Positions 50,479 to 58,898 of a DNA stretch of 64,000 nucleotides are shown piece after piece (the stretch's first letter is position 1; each line of letters starts with the position of its first letter). The position numbers and the translations under genes were made by a program. The notes beneath the pieces are model-generated. The model searched no databases. It had not been told where the DNA came from and worked only from the letters and a program-made list of their open reading frames with translations. Origin of the DNA: Sphingomonas sp. Leaf208 (lineage in GTDB: Bacteria; Pseudomonadota; Alphaproteobacteria; Sphingomonadales; Sphingomonadaceae); the NCBI RefSeq assembly GCF_001421415.1, contig NZ_LMKH01000012.1:186001-250000 (forward strand). The letters run 5' to 3'.

Positions 50479-53082
50479 ATGTCGCACCCCGCTCCTACCC
50501 CCATGATGACGCAGTATCTCGGCCTGAAGGCGGAGGCGCAGGATTGCCTGTTGTTCTACCGGATGGGCGATTTCTTCGAACTGTTCATGGATGATGCGCG
50601 GATCGCGGCGGGGGTGCTCGACATCGCGCTGACCGCGCGCGGCGAGCATGAGGGCAAGCCGATCCCGATGTGCGGCGTGCCCGTGCATGCGGCGACGGTG
50701 TACCTGCAACGGCTGATCAAGGCCGGCCACCGCGTCGCGATCGCCGAGCAGGTCGAGAGCCCGGCGGAAGCCAAGGCGCGCGGCGGCTCGAAGGCGCTCG
50801 TCGCACGCGCGATCGTCCGGGTGGTGACGGCGGGCACGCTGACCGAGGAAGCGCTGCTCGACGCGCGGTCGGACAATTGGTGCGTCGCGATCGGCGAGGC
50901 TGGCGGGTCGGTAGCTATCGCCGCCGCGGACGTGTCGACCGGGCGGTTCGAGATCGTCGAGGTTGCGGGCGACGCGGTCGAGGCGGAACTTGCACGGCTC
51001 GGCGCGGCCGAGGTTGTCGCGTCCGAGGCCAGCGCTTTCGAAGACGCCGCGACCACGTTGCGTCCCAAGACCGACTTCGACAGCGGCGCGGGCGAGGCTC
51101 GATTGAAGCGGCTATACGGCGTGGCGACGCTCGACGGGTTCGGGCAGTTCGGCCGCGCGGGGTTGGCCGCGGCCGGAGGCCTGGTCGCGTATCTGGAGCA
51201 TAATGCGAAGGGCACGATGCCCTTCCTCCGCCCCCCGCGGATCGGCCGAGCGGCGGAGACCATGGCGATCGACGCCGCCACCCGCGAAAGCCTCGAGCTG
51301 ACCTGCACCACCGGCGGCGTGCGCAAAGGGAGCCTGCTCGACGCGGTCGACCGGACCGTGACCGGAGCCGGCGCGCGGTTGCTCGGCGCGGATCTCGGCG
51401 CGCCGTTGATGGACAAGGCCGCGATCGACGCGCGGCTCGATCTGGTGCGACTGTTCCACGACGACCAAGCGGCGCGCGAGCGATTGCGCTCGACCTTGCG
51501 CGCGCTGCCCGACATCGGCCGCGCGCTCGGGCGCCTCGCGGCAGGACGTGGTGGCCCGCGCGACCTCGGGCAGTTGCGCGACGGGCTCGACGGCGCCTGG
51601 AGCCTCGGCGAGCGGATGGACGCGATCGTCGACCCGCCGGTTCTGCTCCGGGACATCGCGCCGAGGTTGCGCGGACACGGCGCGCTGATCGATCTGCTCA
51701 AGCGCGCGCTGGTGCCGTCGCCGCCGATCGAGGCATCGGACGGCGGCTATATCGCGGCAGGCTATGACGCCGCGCTCGACGATCTGCGCGATGCCGGCGC
51801 CGGCGGGCGGCGGGCGATCGCAGCACTGGAGGCGGAGTTCCGCGCCGCGACCGGCGTCACCGCGCTGAAGATCCGCCACAACGGCGTGCTCGGCTATCAT
51901 GTCGAGGTGCCCGCGCGGGCGGCTGATCCGCTGATGAAGCCAGAGAGCGGCTTCACGCATCGCCAGACGCTCGCGGGCGTGGTCCGGTTCAATACGCCTG
52001 CGCTGCACGAGGTCGCAGCGAAGGTGTCGCAGGCCGGCGCGCACGGGCTGGCGGCGGAAGCGGCGCATCTGGAAGAACTGACTGCGCAGGCTCTCGCGGG
52101 GCGCGAGGCGATTGCGGCTACCGCGGATGCGCTCGCGCGGCTCGACGTCGCAGCCGGACTGGCGGAGCGCGCGGCGGAAGGCGCCTGGGCGCGGCCTTCG
52201 CTGGTCGATCATGCTTGTTTCGAGATCGAGGGCGGCCGGCATCCGGTGGTCGAGGCGGCGGTGGCGAAGTCGGGCGACCGGTTCGTGGCGAACGACTGCA
52301 ACCTGTCGGAGAGCTCGCGGCTATGGCTCGTCACCGGCCCGAACATGGGCGGTAAATCGACCTTCCTCCGCCAGAACGCGCTGATAGCCGTGCTTGCGCA
52401 GGCGGGGTCGTACGTGCCCGCGACCAAGGCCACGCTGGGTCTTGTCGATCGCCTGTTCAGCCGCGTCGGGGCGTCGGACAACCTCGCGCGCGGCCGCTCC
52501 ACCTTCATGGTCGAGATGGTCGAGACCGCGGCGATCCTCGCGCAGGCGACGCCGCGGTCGTTCGTGATCCTCGACGAGGTCGGCCGCGGGACTTCGACCT
52601 ATGACGGCCTCGCGATCGCCTGGGCGGTGGTCGAGGCGATCCACGAAGACAACCGGTGCAGGTGTCTGTTCGCAACGCATTATCACGAGCTGACTCGGTT
52701 GGCGGAGCGCTGCGAGGCGCTGTCGCTACACCACGTCCGCGCGCGAGAGTGGAAGGGCGAGCTGGTGCTGCTCCACGAACTCGCCGACGGGCCGGCGGAT
52801 CGGAGCTACGGGCTGGCGGTCGCGCGGCTGGCGGGGATGTCGCCGGTGACGGTGGCGCGGGCGAAGGCGGTGCTGGCGAAGCTCGAAGCCGGGCGCGCGA
52901 AGACCGGCGGGCTGGCGGCGGGGCTCGACGACCTGCCGTTGTTCGCGGCGGCGGCGCAGGTCGAGGAGGCTGCGTGCGACGTGCTGCGCGAGGATCTGGC
53001 GAAGCTGGATATCGACGCGATGAGCCCGCGCGATGCGCTGGACGCGCTGTACCGGTTGAAGGCCTTGGCGAACGAGGGCTAA
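50479..53082 (+). CDS. mutS: DNA mismatch repair protein MutS
   Basis: 867 residues. The mismatch-reading domain has MGDFFELF (Phe-x-Glu in FFE). The core and clamp follow, and the ABC ATPase has Walker A GPNMGGKST (about 620), RVGASDNLARGRSTFMVEM, Walker B FVILDEVGRGTSTYDGL and the switch His in ATHYHEL. ATG 50479 lacks a strong ribosome-binding site; ATG 50503/50506 are alternatives, while the extension to 50362 only translates a repeat. Confidence 0.95.
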   Translation: MSHPAPTPMMTQYLGLKAEAQDCLLFYRMGDFFELFMDDARIAAGVLDIALTARGEHEGKPIPMCGVPVHAATVYLQRLIKAGHRVAIAEQVESPAEAKARGGSKALVARAIVRVVTAGTLTEEALLDARSDNWCVAIGEAGGSVAIAAADVSTGRFEIVEVAGDAVEAELARLGAAEVVASEASAFEDAATTLRPKTDFDSGAGEARLKRLYGVATLDGFGQFGRAGLAAAGGLVAYLEHNAKGTMPFLRPPRIGRAAETMAIDAATRESLELTCTTGGVRKGSLLDAVDRTVTGAGARLLGADLGAPLMDKAAIDARLDLVRLFHDDQAARERLRSTLRALPDIGRALGRLAAGRGGPRDLGQLRDGLDGAWSLGERMDAIVDPPVLLRDIAPRLRGHGALIDLLKRALVPSPPIEASDGGYIAAGYDAALDDLRDAGAGGRRAIAALEAEFRAATGVTALKIRHNGVLGYHVEVPARAADPLMKPESGFTHRQTLAGVVRFNTPALHEVAAKVSQAGAHGLAAEAAHLEELTAQALAGREAIAATADALARLDVAAGLAERAAEGAWARPSLVDHACFEIEGGRHPVVEAAVAKSGDRFVANDCNLSESSRLWLVTGPNMGGKSTFLRQNALIAVLAQAGSYVPATKATLGLVDRLFSRVGASDNLARGRSTFMVEMVETAAILAQATPRSFVILDEVGRGTSTYDGLAIAWAVVEAIHEDNRCRCLFATHYHELTRLAERCEALSLHHVRAREWKGELVLLHELADGPADRSYGLAVARLAGMSPVTVARAKAVLAKLEAGRAKTGGLAAGLDDLPLFAAAAQVEEAACDVLREDLAKLDIDAMSPRDALDALYRLKALANEG

Positions 53083-53087
53083 CTCTC

Positions 53088-53185
53088 CGTCATGCCGGGC
53101 TCGTTCCGGCATCCACCGTTCCGCACATTCGAGAGAATTGCGTGCGCGGGACGGTGGGCCCCGGCCTCCGCCGGGGTGACGGAGT
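53088..53185. repeat. Degenerate palindromic repeat after mutS
   Basis: TGCCGGGCTCGTTCCGGCA hairpin followed by GGGCCCCGGCCTCCGCCGGGGTGAC, the right end of the CCGGCGGAGG family. The matching left end is absent. Part of the gap of 336 bases between mutS and the CDF gene, which holds two repeats and no gene. Confidence 0.6.
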
Positions 53186-53208
53186 GGGTTGGTGACAGGG
53201 TAAGCTGC

Positions 53209-53318
53209 TCCCCTCCCTGGAAGGGAGGGGTTGGGGGTGGGTCGGGTTCCGCATGTCCTTGCCGTTGCGACATAAACCGGCCGCCCCACCCCCTGCCCCT
53301 CCCTTTCAGGGAGGGGGG
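53209..53318. repeat. Palindromic repeat (GGAAGGGAGGGG type), copy 2
   Basis: Same ends as the copy at 44364 with a different loop (TTCCGCATGTCC...). It lies 100 nt upstream of the CDF start. Confidence 0.8.
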
Positions 53319-53418
53319 ACCGGTGCGTGATTGGCGACGTGCGAGAATGTCTCTCGCGTCCTAGTATCTCACGATACGTCAATGCTAGGCGGCGGCCGGA
53401 TTTAGCGGAGCGCGGGCT

Positions 53419-54378
53419 TTGGGCGGACATCATCACGGGCACGACCACGGCCATTCGCATGGTCACTCACACTCCCATGGCGGGCATGGCCACAGCCACG
53501 CCCCCGCCTCGTTCGACCGCGCGTTCGCGATCGGCATCGGGCTCAACATCGTCTTCGTCGTCGTCGAGGCGATCGTCGGCCTGCGCATCGACTCGGTCGC
53601 GCTGCTCGCCGACGCCGGCCACAACCTGTGCGACGTACTCGGCCTCGTCGTCGCGTGGGGCGGCACGATGCTCGCGCGCACCGCACCGACCAAGCGCTAC
53701 ACCTACGGGCTGAAGGGCTCGACGATCCTCGCCGCACTGGCCAACGCGCTGCTGTTGCTGGTCGCGCTCGGCGCGATCGTGCTGGAGGCGTCGCAGCGCT
53801 TCTCCGATCCCGCCCCCACCGCCGGCCTGACCGTGTCGATGGTTGCGGGCATCGGCATCGCCGTCAACGCGTTCACCGCGTGGATGTTCGCACGCGGCCG
53901 CAAGGGCGACGTCAATATCCGCGGCGCGTACCTCCACATGGCCGCCGACGCGCTCGTCTCGGCCGGCGTGGTGATCGCCGGCTTCGTGATCTGGCGCACC
54001 GGCCTCACCTGGATCGACCCCGCGGTCAGCATCGTCATCGCGATCCTGATCTTCTGGCAAACCTGGGGCCTGCTCCGCGAGACCGTCGAGATGTCGCTGT
54101 CCGCCGTCCCCCGCGGGATCGAGTTCGACCATGTCGACGAGGCGCTGTGCGGCCTGCCCGGCGTGAGCGAGATCCACGATCTCCACATCTGGCCGATGAG
54201 TACCACCGAACCCGTCCTCACCGCGCATCTCGTAATGCCCGCCGGCCACCCCGGCGACCAATTCCTCAGCGACGCCCGGACGATGCTCCACGACAAATTC
54301 GGCATCGGCCACGCCACGTTGCAGGTCGAGACGGGTAACGGCCACGACTGCTCGATGGCGGACAAGGCTACAGTCTGA
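53419..54378 (+). CDS. Cation diffusion facilitator metal exporter
   Basis: 319 residues. A His-rich N-terminus (about 12 His in the first 26 residues) is a cytosolic metal-binding stretch. Six helices carry the CDF site: LADAGHNLCD in helix 2 and HMAADALVS in helix 5, then a C-terminal cytosolic domain with DLHIWPMS and HLVMP. Most likely a Zn/Co/Cd exporter. It starts with TTG (GGAG upstream); no better start precedes the His-rich part. Confidence 0.92.
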   Translation: MGGHHHGHDHGHSHGHSHSHGGHGHSHAPASFDRAFAIGIGLNIVFVVVEAIVGLRIDSVALLADAGHNLCDVLGLVVAWGGTMLARTAPTKRYTYGLKGSTILAALANALLLLVALGAIVLEASQRFSDPAPTAGLTVSMVAGIGIAVNAFTAWMFARGRKGDVNIRGAYLHMAADALVSAGVVIAGFVIWRTGLTWIDPAVSIVIAILIFWQTWGLLRETVEMSLSAVPRGIEFDHVDEALCGLPGVSEIHDLHIWPMSTTEPVLTAHLVMPAGHPGDQFLSDARTMLHDKFGIGHATLQVETGNGHDCSMADKATV

Positions 54379-54455
54379 ACTGGCGTCTGAACTTGGCCGT
54401 TTGAACTTTTCCGGTTCGGCACGGGTTACCGTGTCACGCATCAGGAGATTATCCC

Positions 54456-54902
54456 ATGAAGAAGCATCTTATCGCAGCGTTGATGTCGGTCGCCGTCGCA
54501 ACGCCGGCCATGCTGCCGACCGCCGCGACCGCACAGCGTTACGACGATCGCCGCGACAACAACGATCGTCGCGATCGTGACGATCGCCGGTACGACAACG
54601 ACCGCCGCGGCAACGATCGCAACTGGCGTGGCGACGACCGCAACTGGGATCCGTCGAACAGCTACCGCGACGGCAAGTACCGCGAGCGCCGCCTCAGCCG
54701 CAACGACCGCATCTATCGTGGTCGCGACGGCCGCGCCTATTGCAAGCGCAACGACGGTACGACCGGCCTCGTGATCGGCGCGCTCGGTGGCGGCGCGCTG
54801 GCGAACCTCATCGGTGGCGGCACGCTCGGCACGCTGGCGGGTGCCGGTGGCGGCGCACTGCTGGGCCGCTCGGTCGACCGCGGCAACGTGAAGTGCCGTT
54901 GA
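54456..54902 (+). CDS. Exported RDR-rich protein with glycine-zipper (2TM)
   Basis: 148 residues. Signal peptide MKKHLIAALMSVAVATPAMLPTAATA. Then a highly charged, Arg/Asp/Asn-rich tract (about 28-75; RYDDRRDNNDRRDRDDRR), a short middle with RAYCKRNDGTTG and a glycine-zipper segment GLVIGALGGGALANLIGGG followed by a similar repeat. The zipper is common in cell-envelope proteins of this class. The charged tract probably stays unfolded. It is followed by an intrinsic terminator. Confidence 0.82.
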   Translation: MKKHLIAALMSVAVATPAMLPTAATAQRYDDRRDNNDRRDRDDRRYDNDRRGNDRNWRGDDRNWDPSNSYRDGKYRERRLSRNDRIYRGRDGRAYCKRNDGTTGLVIGALGGGALANLIGGGTLGTLAGAGGGALLGRSVDRGNVKCR

Positions 54903-54931
54903 GCTTCAGCCGAAGCTAACCAATGACGAAG

Positions 54932-54959
54932 CGGCGGCCGAGCGATCGGCCGCCGTTTT
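54932..54959 (+). terminator. Intrinsic terminator after the glycine-zipper gene
   Basis: A perfect ten-pair stem (54932-54941 with 54946-54955) around the tetraloop GCGA followed by TTTT. It sits 30 nt after the stop and before the 3' end of the convergent mntH. Confidence 0.88.
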
Positions 54960-54964
54960 CGTAT

Positions 54965-56281
54965 CTACAGCATGCCGTACAGAAGCGTGCCGTTCAGCCC
55001 GATGATCACCGCGGCGATCACCCAGGCGAGGATCTTCAGCCACGCCGGGCTGACCAGATCGCCCATGATCGTGCGATCGCCGGTGAACTTCACCAGCGGC
55101 ACGACCGCGAACGGGAGTTGCAGGCTGAGCACGACCTGGCTCAGCACCAGCAGTTTGGTTGCGCCCGCATCGCCCGAAGCACCGACCACGAACACCGCCG
55201 GCACGATCGCCAGCAGCCGCGTCACCAGCCGCCGCGCCCAGACCGGCATGCGGAGGTTGAGGAAGCCCTCCATCACGATCTGACCCGCGAGCGTTCCCGT
55301 CACCGTCGAGTTCTGCCCCGACGCGAGCAGCGCGACCGCGAACAACACGCTCGCCGCGCCCATCCCCAGCATCGGTGCGAGCAGCTGGTACGCCTGGTCG
55401 ATCTCGGCAACGTCGGTCCGGCCGGCAACGTGGAAGGTCGCCGCCGCGAGGATCAGGATCGCCGCGTTGATGAAGAACGCCAGCCCCAGCGCGACCGTGC
55501 CGTCGATCGTCGCCATCGTGATTGCGTCGCGCTTGCCGGCCTTGTCCTTGGCGAACGCGCGCGTCTGGACGATCGACGAGTGGAGATACAGATTGTGCGG
55601 CATCACGGTTGCGCCGAGGATGCCGATCGCGATGTAGAGCATCGCCGGGTTCGTCACGATCTGCGTCGTCGGGACGAGCCCGCCGAGCACGCCCGCCCAT
55701 TCGGGCCGCGCGAGGAACAGCTCGAAGATGAAGCAGCCCGCGATGATCACGAGCAGCGCAACGACGAACGCCTCCAGCTTGCGGAACCCGAAGCGTTGCA
55801 GCGCGAGGATCAGGAACACGTCGAGCGCGGTGAGCACGACGCCGTAGACCAGCGGCAGCCCGAACAGCAGTTTCAGCGCGATCGCGGTGCCGAGCACTTC
55901 GGCGAGGTCGCACGCGATGATCGCGATCTCGCAAAGGAACCACAGCGCGACCGAGACCGGCTTCGAATAATGCGCGCGACAGGCCTGGGCGAGATCGAGC
56001 CCGGCGACGATGCCGAGGCGCGCGGAGAGCGCTTGCAGGACCATCGCCATGAGGTTCGACAGCAGCACGACCGACAGCAGCGTGTAGCCGAACGCGGAGC
56101 CGCCGGCGATGTCGGTCGCCCAGTTACCGGGGTCCATATAGCCGACCGCGACGAGATACCCCGGCCCCACGAACGCGAAAAGACGCCGCCAGAACGACGC
56201 GCCTTCGGGGACGACGACGGTGCGGTGACTCTCGGCGAGCGAGTTGGCGAAGCCGGACGCGGGGAGATTGGGGGCTGACAT
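54965..56281 (-). CDS. mntH: Nramp-family divalent metal transporter
   Basis: 438 residues, about 11 helices. Diagnostic metal-site motifs DPGNWATD in helix 1 and MPHNLYLHS in helix 6. Proton-coupled uptake of Mn2+ or Fe2+ across the inner membrane. It stands alone; the 5' region (56282-56480) holds a degenerate palindrome (CCCGGCTTTCGCCGGG) but I do not see a regulator-binding site I can name. Confidence 0.95.
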   Translation of the reverse strand: MSAPNLPASGFANSLAESHRTVVVPEGASFWRRLFAFVGPGYLVAVGYMDPGNWATDIAGGSAFGYTLLSVVLLSNLMAMVLQALSARLGIVAGLDLAQACRAHYSKPVSVALWFLCEIAIIACDLAEVLGTAIALKLLFGLPLVYGVVLTALDVFLILALQRFGFRKLEAFVVALLVIIAGCFIFELFLARPEWAGVLGGLVPTTQIVTNPAMLYIAIGILGATVMPHNLYLHSSIVQTRAFAKDKAGKRDAITMATIDGTVALGLAFFINAAILILAAATFHVAGRTDVAEIDQAYQLLAPMLGMGAASVLFAVALLASGQNSTVTGTLAGQIVMEGFLNLRMPVWARRLVTRLLAIVPAVFVVGASGDAGATKLLVLSQVVLSLQLPFAVVPLVKFTGDRTIMGDLVSPAWLKILAWVIAAVIIGLNGTLLYGML

Positions 56282-56480
56282 CGGGGGGTGCTTTGCCGGA
56301 ACGAGGGAGAGGGGACAAGGCGTGGCTGCGAGTCGGGTGACAATGCACGCACCTCCATCCCGTCGCCCCAGCGAAAGCTAAGGTATTCCGGTTGGGGGGG
56401 GTGTAGCGATTCGAATGGAGAGATCCCGGCTTTCGCCGGGCCGACGTGTGCGGGTGTACGTGAGCAATATATGGGAAGCG

Positions 56481-56590
56481 CCTCCCCTACCTGAAAGGGA
56501 GGGGCTGGGGGTGGGTAGGCCCGCTCGAGCCATCACCGTCCATACATGCGGAAACCGACCCACCCCCGCCCCTCCCTTCCGGGGAGGGGA
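56481..56590. repeat. Palindromic repeat (GGAAGGGAGGGG type), copy 3
   Basis: The left end has CCTACCTGAAAGGGAGGGG and the right CCCCTCCCTTCCGGGGAGGGG, flanking GGGGGTGGGTAGG and CCCACCCCCG. It starts about 200 nt upstream of mntH and ends 9 nt before the stop of the glycosylase gene. Confidence 0.8.
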
Positions 56591-56598
56591 GTAGAAAG

Positions 56599-57222
56599 TC
56601 AGATGACCTTCATGTCCGCCTGATAATGATGCCACGCGAAGATCGCCGCCGCACCGCGGTGCGGGCGCCACGCCTCGGCCAGTTCGCGCGTCAGTTTTTC
56701 GCTCGGGCGGGTCTCGTGGCCGAGAATGCGCCCGACTTCGATCTGGATCGCAAGGTCGCCCGCCGGCCAGATGTCCGTCCGCCCTTCCGCGAACAGAAGG
56801 TAGATCTCCGCCGACCAGCGACCGATCCCCTTCACGCGGACCAGCGCGGCGATCGCCTCCTCGTCGTCCTCGGGCAGGTTGGTCAGGTCGAGCCGTCCGC
56901 TCGTCACCTCGTCCGCGAGGCTGCGCGCATATCCCAGCTTCTGGCGCGACAGTCCCGCGCTCTTCAACAACTCGTCGCTGGCGGCGGCGATCTTCGCCGG
57001 GTCGCCTGCGCCGCCGACCACCGCGTCGAGCTTGTTCCAGACCGCCGCGGCCGAGGCGACGCTCACCTGCTGCCCGACGATCGTGCGCAGCAACGTCGCG
57101 AAGCCGCGCTCGCTGATCCGCGGCGCAGGGTGGCCGGCATTGCTGACCGCGACCGCGAACGCCGGCTCGATTTCGCACAATGCCGCCATCGCGGTTTCGA
57201 GTTGCTCGGCGCTCAGGCCCAT
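56599..57222 (-). CDS. DNA-3-methyladenine glycosylase II (AlkA-type)
   Basis: Base-excision repair enzyme removing alkylated purines; 207 residues. The HhH-GPD core is complete: FATLLRTIVGQQVSVASA, LTNLPEDDEEAI, VKGIGRWSAEIYLLF and the catalytic Asp in WPAGDLAIQ. The longer AlkA N-terminal domain is absent, as in short bacterial homologues. ATG 57222 (AGGGA upstream) is chosen; the frame to 57438 is antisense to the ferredoxin gene. Confidence 0.92.
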   Translation of the reverse strand: MGLSAEQLETAMAALCEIEPAFAVAVSNAGHPAPRISERGFATLLRTIVGQQVSVASAAAVWNKLDAVVGGAGDPAKIAAASDELLKSAGLSRQKLGYARSLADEVTSGRLDLTNLPEDDEEAIAALVRVKGIGRWSAEIYLLFAEGRTDIWPAGDLAIQIEVGRILGHETRPSEKLTRELAEAWRPHRGAAAIFAWHHYQADMKVI

Positions 57223-57282
57223 GATGCTTGATCCCTGGCTCGCGCAACGGCATGAACGCACGAAGATTTTTCGGAGAATGAC

Positions 57283-57600
57283 ATGCCCAAGCTTATCGTC
57301 GTGACGCGCGAAGGGGAAGAACGCGAGATCATCGGCGAGGCGGGCCTTTCGGTGATGGAAGTCATTCGCGACGCCGGGATCGACGAGATCCTGGCGCTGT
57401 GCGGCGGCTGTTGCTCGTGCGCCACCTGCCACGTCCATGTCGACCCGGACTTTGCGGCCAAACTTAAGCCGATGGGGCCGGACGAGGATGATTTGCTCGA
57501 TTCGACGAGTGATCGGGATGAGTTTTCACGGCTGTCGTGTCAGATCGAGCTGACCGAAGGGCTGGATGGCCTGAAGGTAAAGATCGCAGCGGAGGACTGA
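57283..57600 (+). CDS. 2Fe-2S ferredoxin, adrenodoxin type
   Basis: 105 residues. The 2Fe-2S ligands lie in [12 protein letters not shown] (three of the cluster cysteines) and FSRLSCQI (the fourth). [12 protein letters not shown] and [20 protein letters not shown] match the Isc-Fdx/adrenodoxin group. Such proteins give electrons to P450s or to Fe-S assembly; since no isc genes are here, the partner is open. GGAGA is 5 nt before the ATG. Confidence 0.93.
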   Translation: MPKLIVVTREGEEREIIGEAGLSVMEVIRDAGIDEILALCGGCCSCATCHVHVDPDFAAKLKPMGPDEDDLLDSTSDRDEFSRLSCQIELTEGLDGLKVKIAAED

Positions 57601-57609
57601 TTCCCCCTG

Positions 57610-57759
57610 TCCCTCGCCCCTCCGGGGAGAGGGAGGGAGGAGCCGTAGGCGACGGAAGGGAGAGGGGCTGTTGGGATGAACCGTCCCGAGCCTCAATCCC
57701 CTCTCCCTTCCCACCGCAAGGGCGGCGGGCCCCTTCCCTCTCCCCGTAGGGGCGAGGGA
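57610..57759. repeat. Same repeat family as the GTA copies, inverted orientation, copy 2
   Basis: Nearly the same as the copy at 47663, likewise between convergent genes: 9 nt after the ferredoxin stop and 7 nt before the 3' end of the methyltransferase gene. Confidence 0.84.
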
Positions 57760-57766
57760 GTTCAGG

Positions 57767-58510
57767 TCAGCGTGTCGTTATCGCATACAACGCGATCGCC
57801 GCGGCGTTCGACACGTTCAGACTCTCCACCTTCTCCGAGATCGGCAGTTTCGCCAGCTCGTCGCAATGCTGCTCGGTATTCTGGCGCATGCCCTCGCCCT
57901 CGGCGCCGAGCACGATCGCGATCCGCTGCGCGCCCATCGCTTCCGACAGCGTCTGCGTCGCGTGGCCCGTAAGCCCGATCCGCCAGAACCCCGCCGCCGC
58001 AATCTCTTCCAGAGCGCGCGCCAGATTCACCACCCGAATCCACGGCACGCTCTCGAGCGCACCCGAAGCCGCCCGAGCGATCGTCCCCGATTCCGGCGGC
58101 GCGTTACGGTCCGGCGTAATGATCCCCAGCGCATCGAACGCCGCCGCCGAGCGCAGAATCGCGCCGACGTTATGCGGATCGGTCACCCCGTCCAAGATCA
58201 CCAACGGCCGATTGTCGTCCTTGCCGTGCTCCAGCAGGTCGGCCAGCCACATGTCCTCGAGCGGCTCGACCTCGATCACCACGCCCTGATGCGGCGCATC
58301 GCCCGGCACCAGCCGCGCCAGATCCATCGCCTCGGCATAGGTCACCGGCACGTCGGCCGGCAGGTCGAACCCGGCGAGCGCCTCGCGCGTGCCGAGGATT
58401 TTGCGCACCGTGCGCTCCGGATTGGCGAGCGCAGCGCCCACCGCGTGCTTGCCCCAGAAGCGGGGGCGGCCTGCCGGTGCCTTGCTCGGCCTGTGTCCCT
58501 TGCGTGCCAT
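57767..58510 (-). CDS. rlmB: TrmH/SpoU-family RNA 2'-O-methyltransferase (RlmB-like)
   Basis: 247 residues. An N-terminal substrate domain (GKHAVGAALANPERTVRKIL) precedes the SPOUT domain with motif 1 LDGVTDPHNVGAILRSAAAF, motif 2 LGAEGEGMR and motif 3 PISEKVESLNVSNAAAIALY. Most likely modifies G2251 of 23S rRNA, the RlmB reaction, with S-adenosyl-methionine. A small additional basic N-terminus (MARKGHRPSKAPAGRPRFW) may bind RNA. Confidence 0.9.
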   Translation of the reverse strand: MARKGHRPSKAPAGRPRFWGKHAVGAALANPERTVRKILGTREALAGFDLPADVPVTYAEAMDLARLVPGDAPHQGVVIEVEPLEDMWLADLLEHGKDDNRPLVILDGVTDPHNVGAILRSAAAFDALGIITPDRNAPPESGTIARAASGALESVPWIRVVNLARALEEIAAAGFWRIGLTGHATQTLSEAMGAQRIAIVLGAEGEGMRQNTEQHCDELAKLPISEKVESLNVSNAAAIALYAITTR

Positions 58511-58671
58511 ATTCGCTCTCTATCGTGTCTGTGTATGCCGCGTCCTTGTCGGCATTCCGCGCCCGCGGCAACTATGAACCACGAAACTTCGCAAAACCTG
58601 CGTTGACACACCGAGCGCGCTTCGCCATTGAGCCGCCTCGCTTGAAAGAGCGGCGCTTGCAAAAGCGGCCT

Positions 58672-58758
58672 GGACAGGTGGCCGAGTGGTTAAAGGCAGC
58701 AGACTGTAAATCTGCCGGAGTTTCTCCTACGTAGGTTCGAACCCTACCCTGTCCACCA
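58672..58758 (+). tRNA. tRNA-Tyr (anticodon GUA)
   Basis: Acceptor GGACAGG pairs with CCTGTCC; discriminator A and encoded CCA follow. The anticodon is GTA in ACTGTAAAT, with a long variable arm and T-loop GGTTCGAACCC. The 140 bases after it up to glgP hold no gene that I can see. Confidence 0.96.
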
Positions 58759-58898
58759 CCGCCCCCGCGCGGTGATGGATCATCCCAAATTCAAAGCATT
58801 GATCGACAAGCTTCTTTTCCATCACGGGAAGGAAGTCCGCGTGACATCGGCTCGCGGACGGCTAGGATCGCTCCGACCGTAACGATTTCGGAAACCGC

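Noticed and set aside
48578..50479. 633-residue plus-strand frame opposite maeB
   Set aside because: Antisense shadow in high-GC DNA with no recognisable motifs; MaeB is unambiguous.
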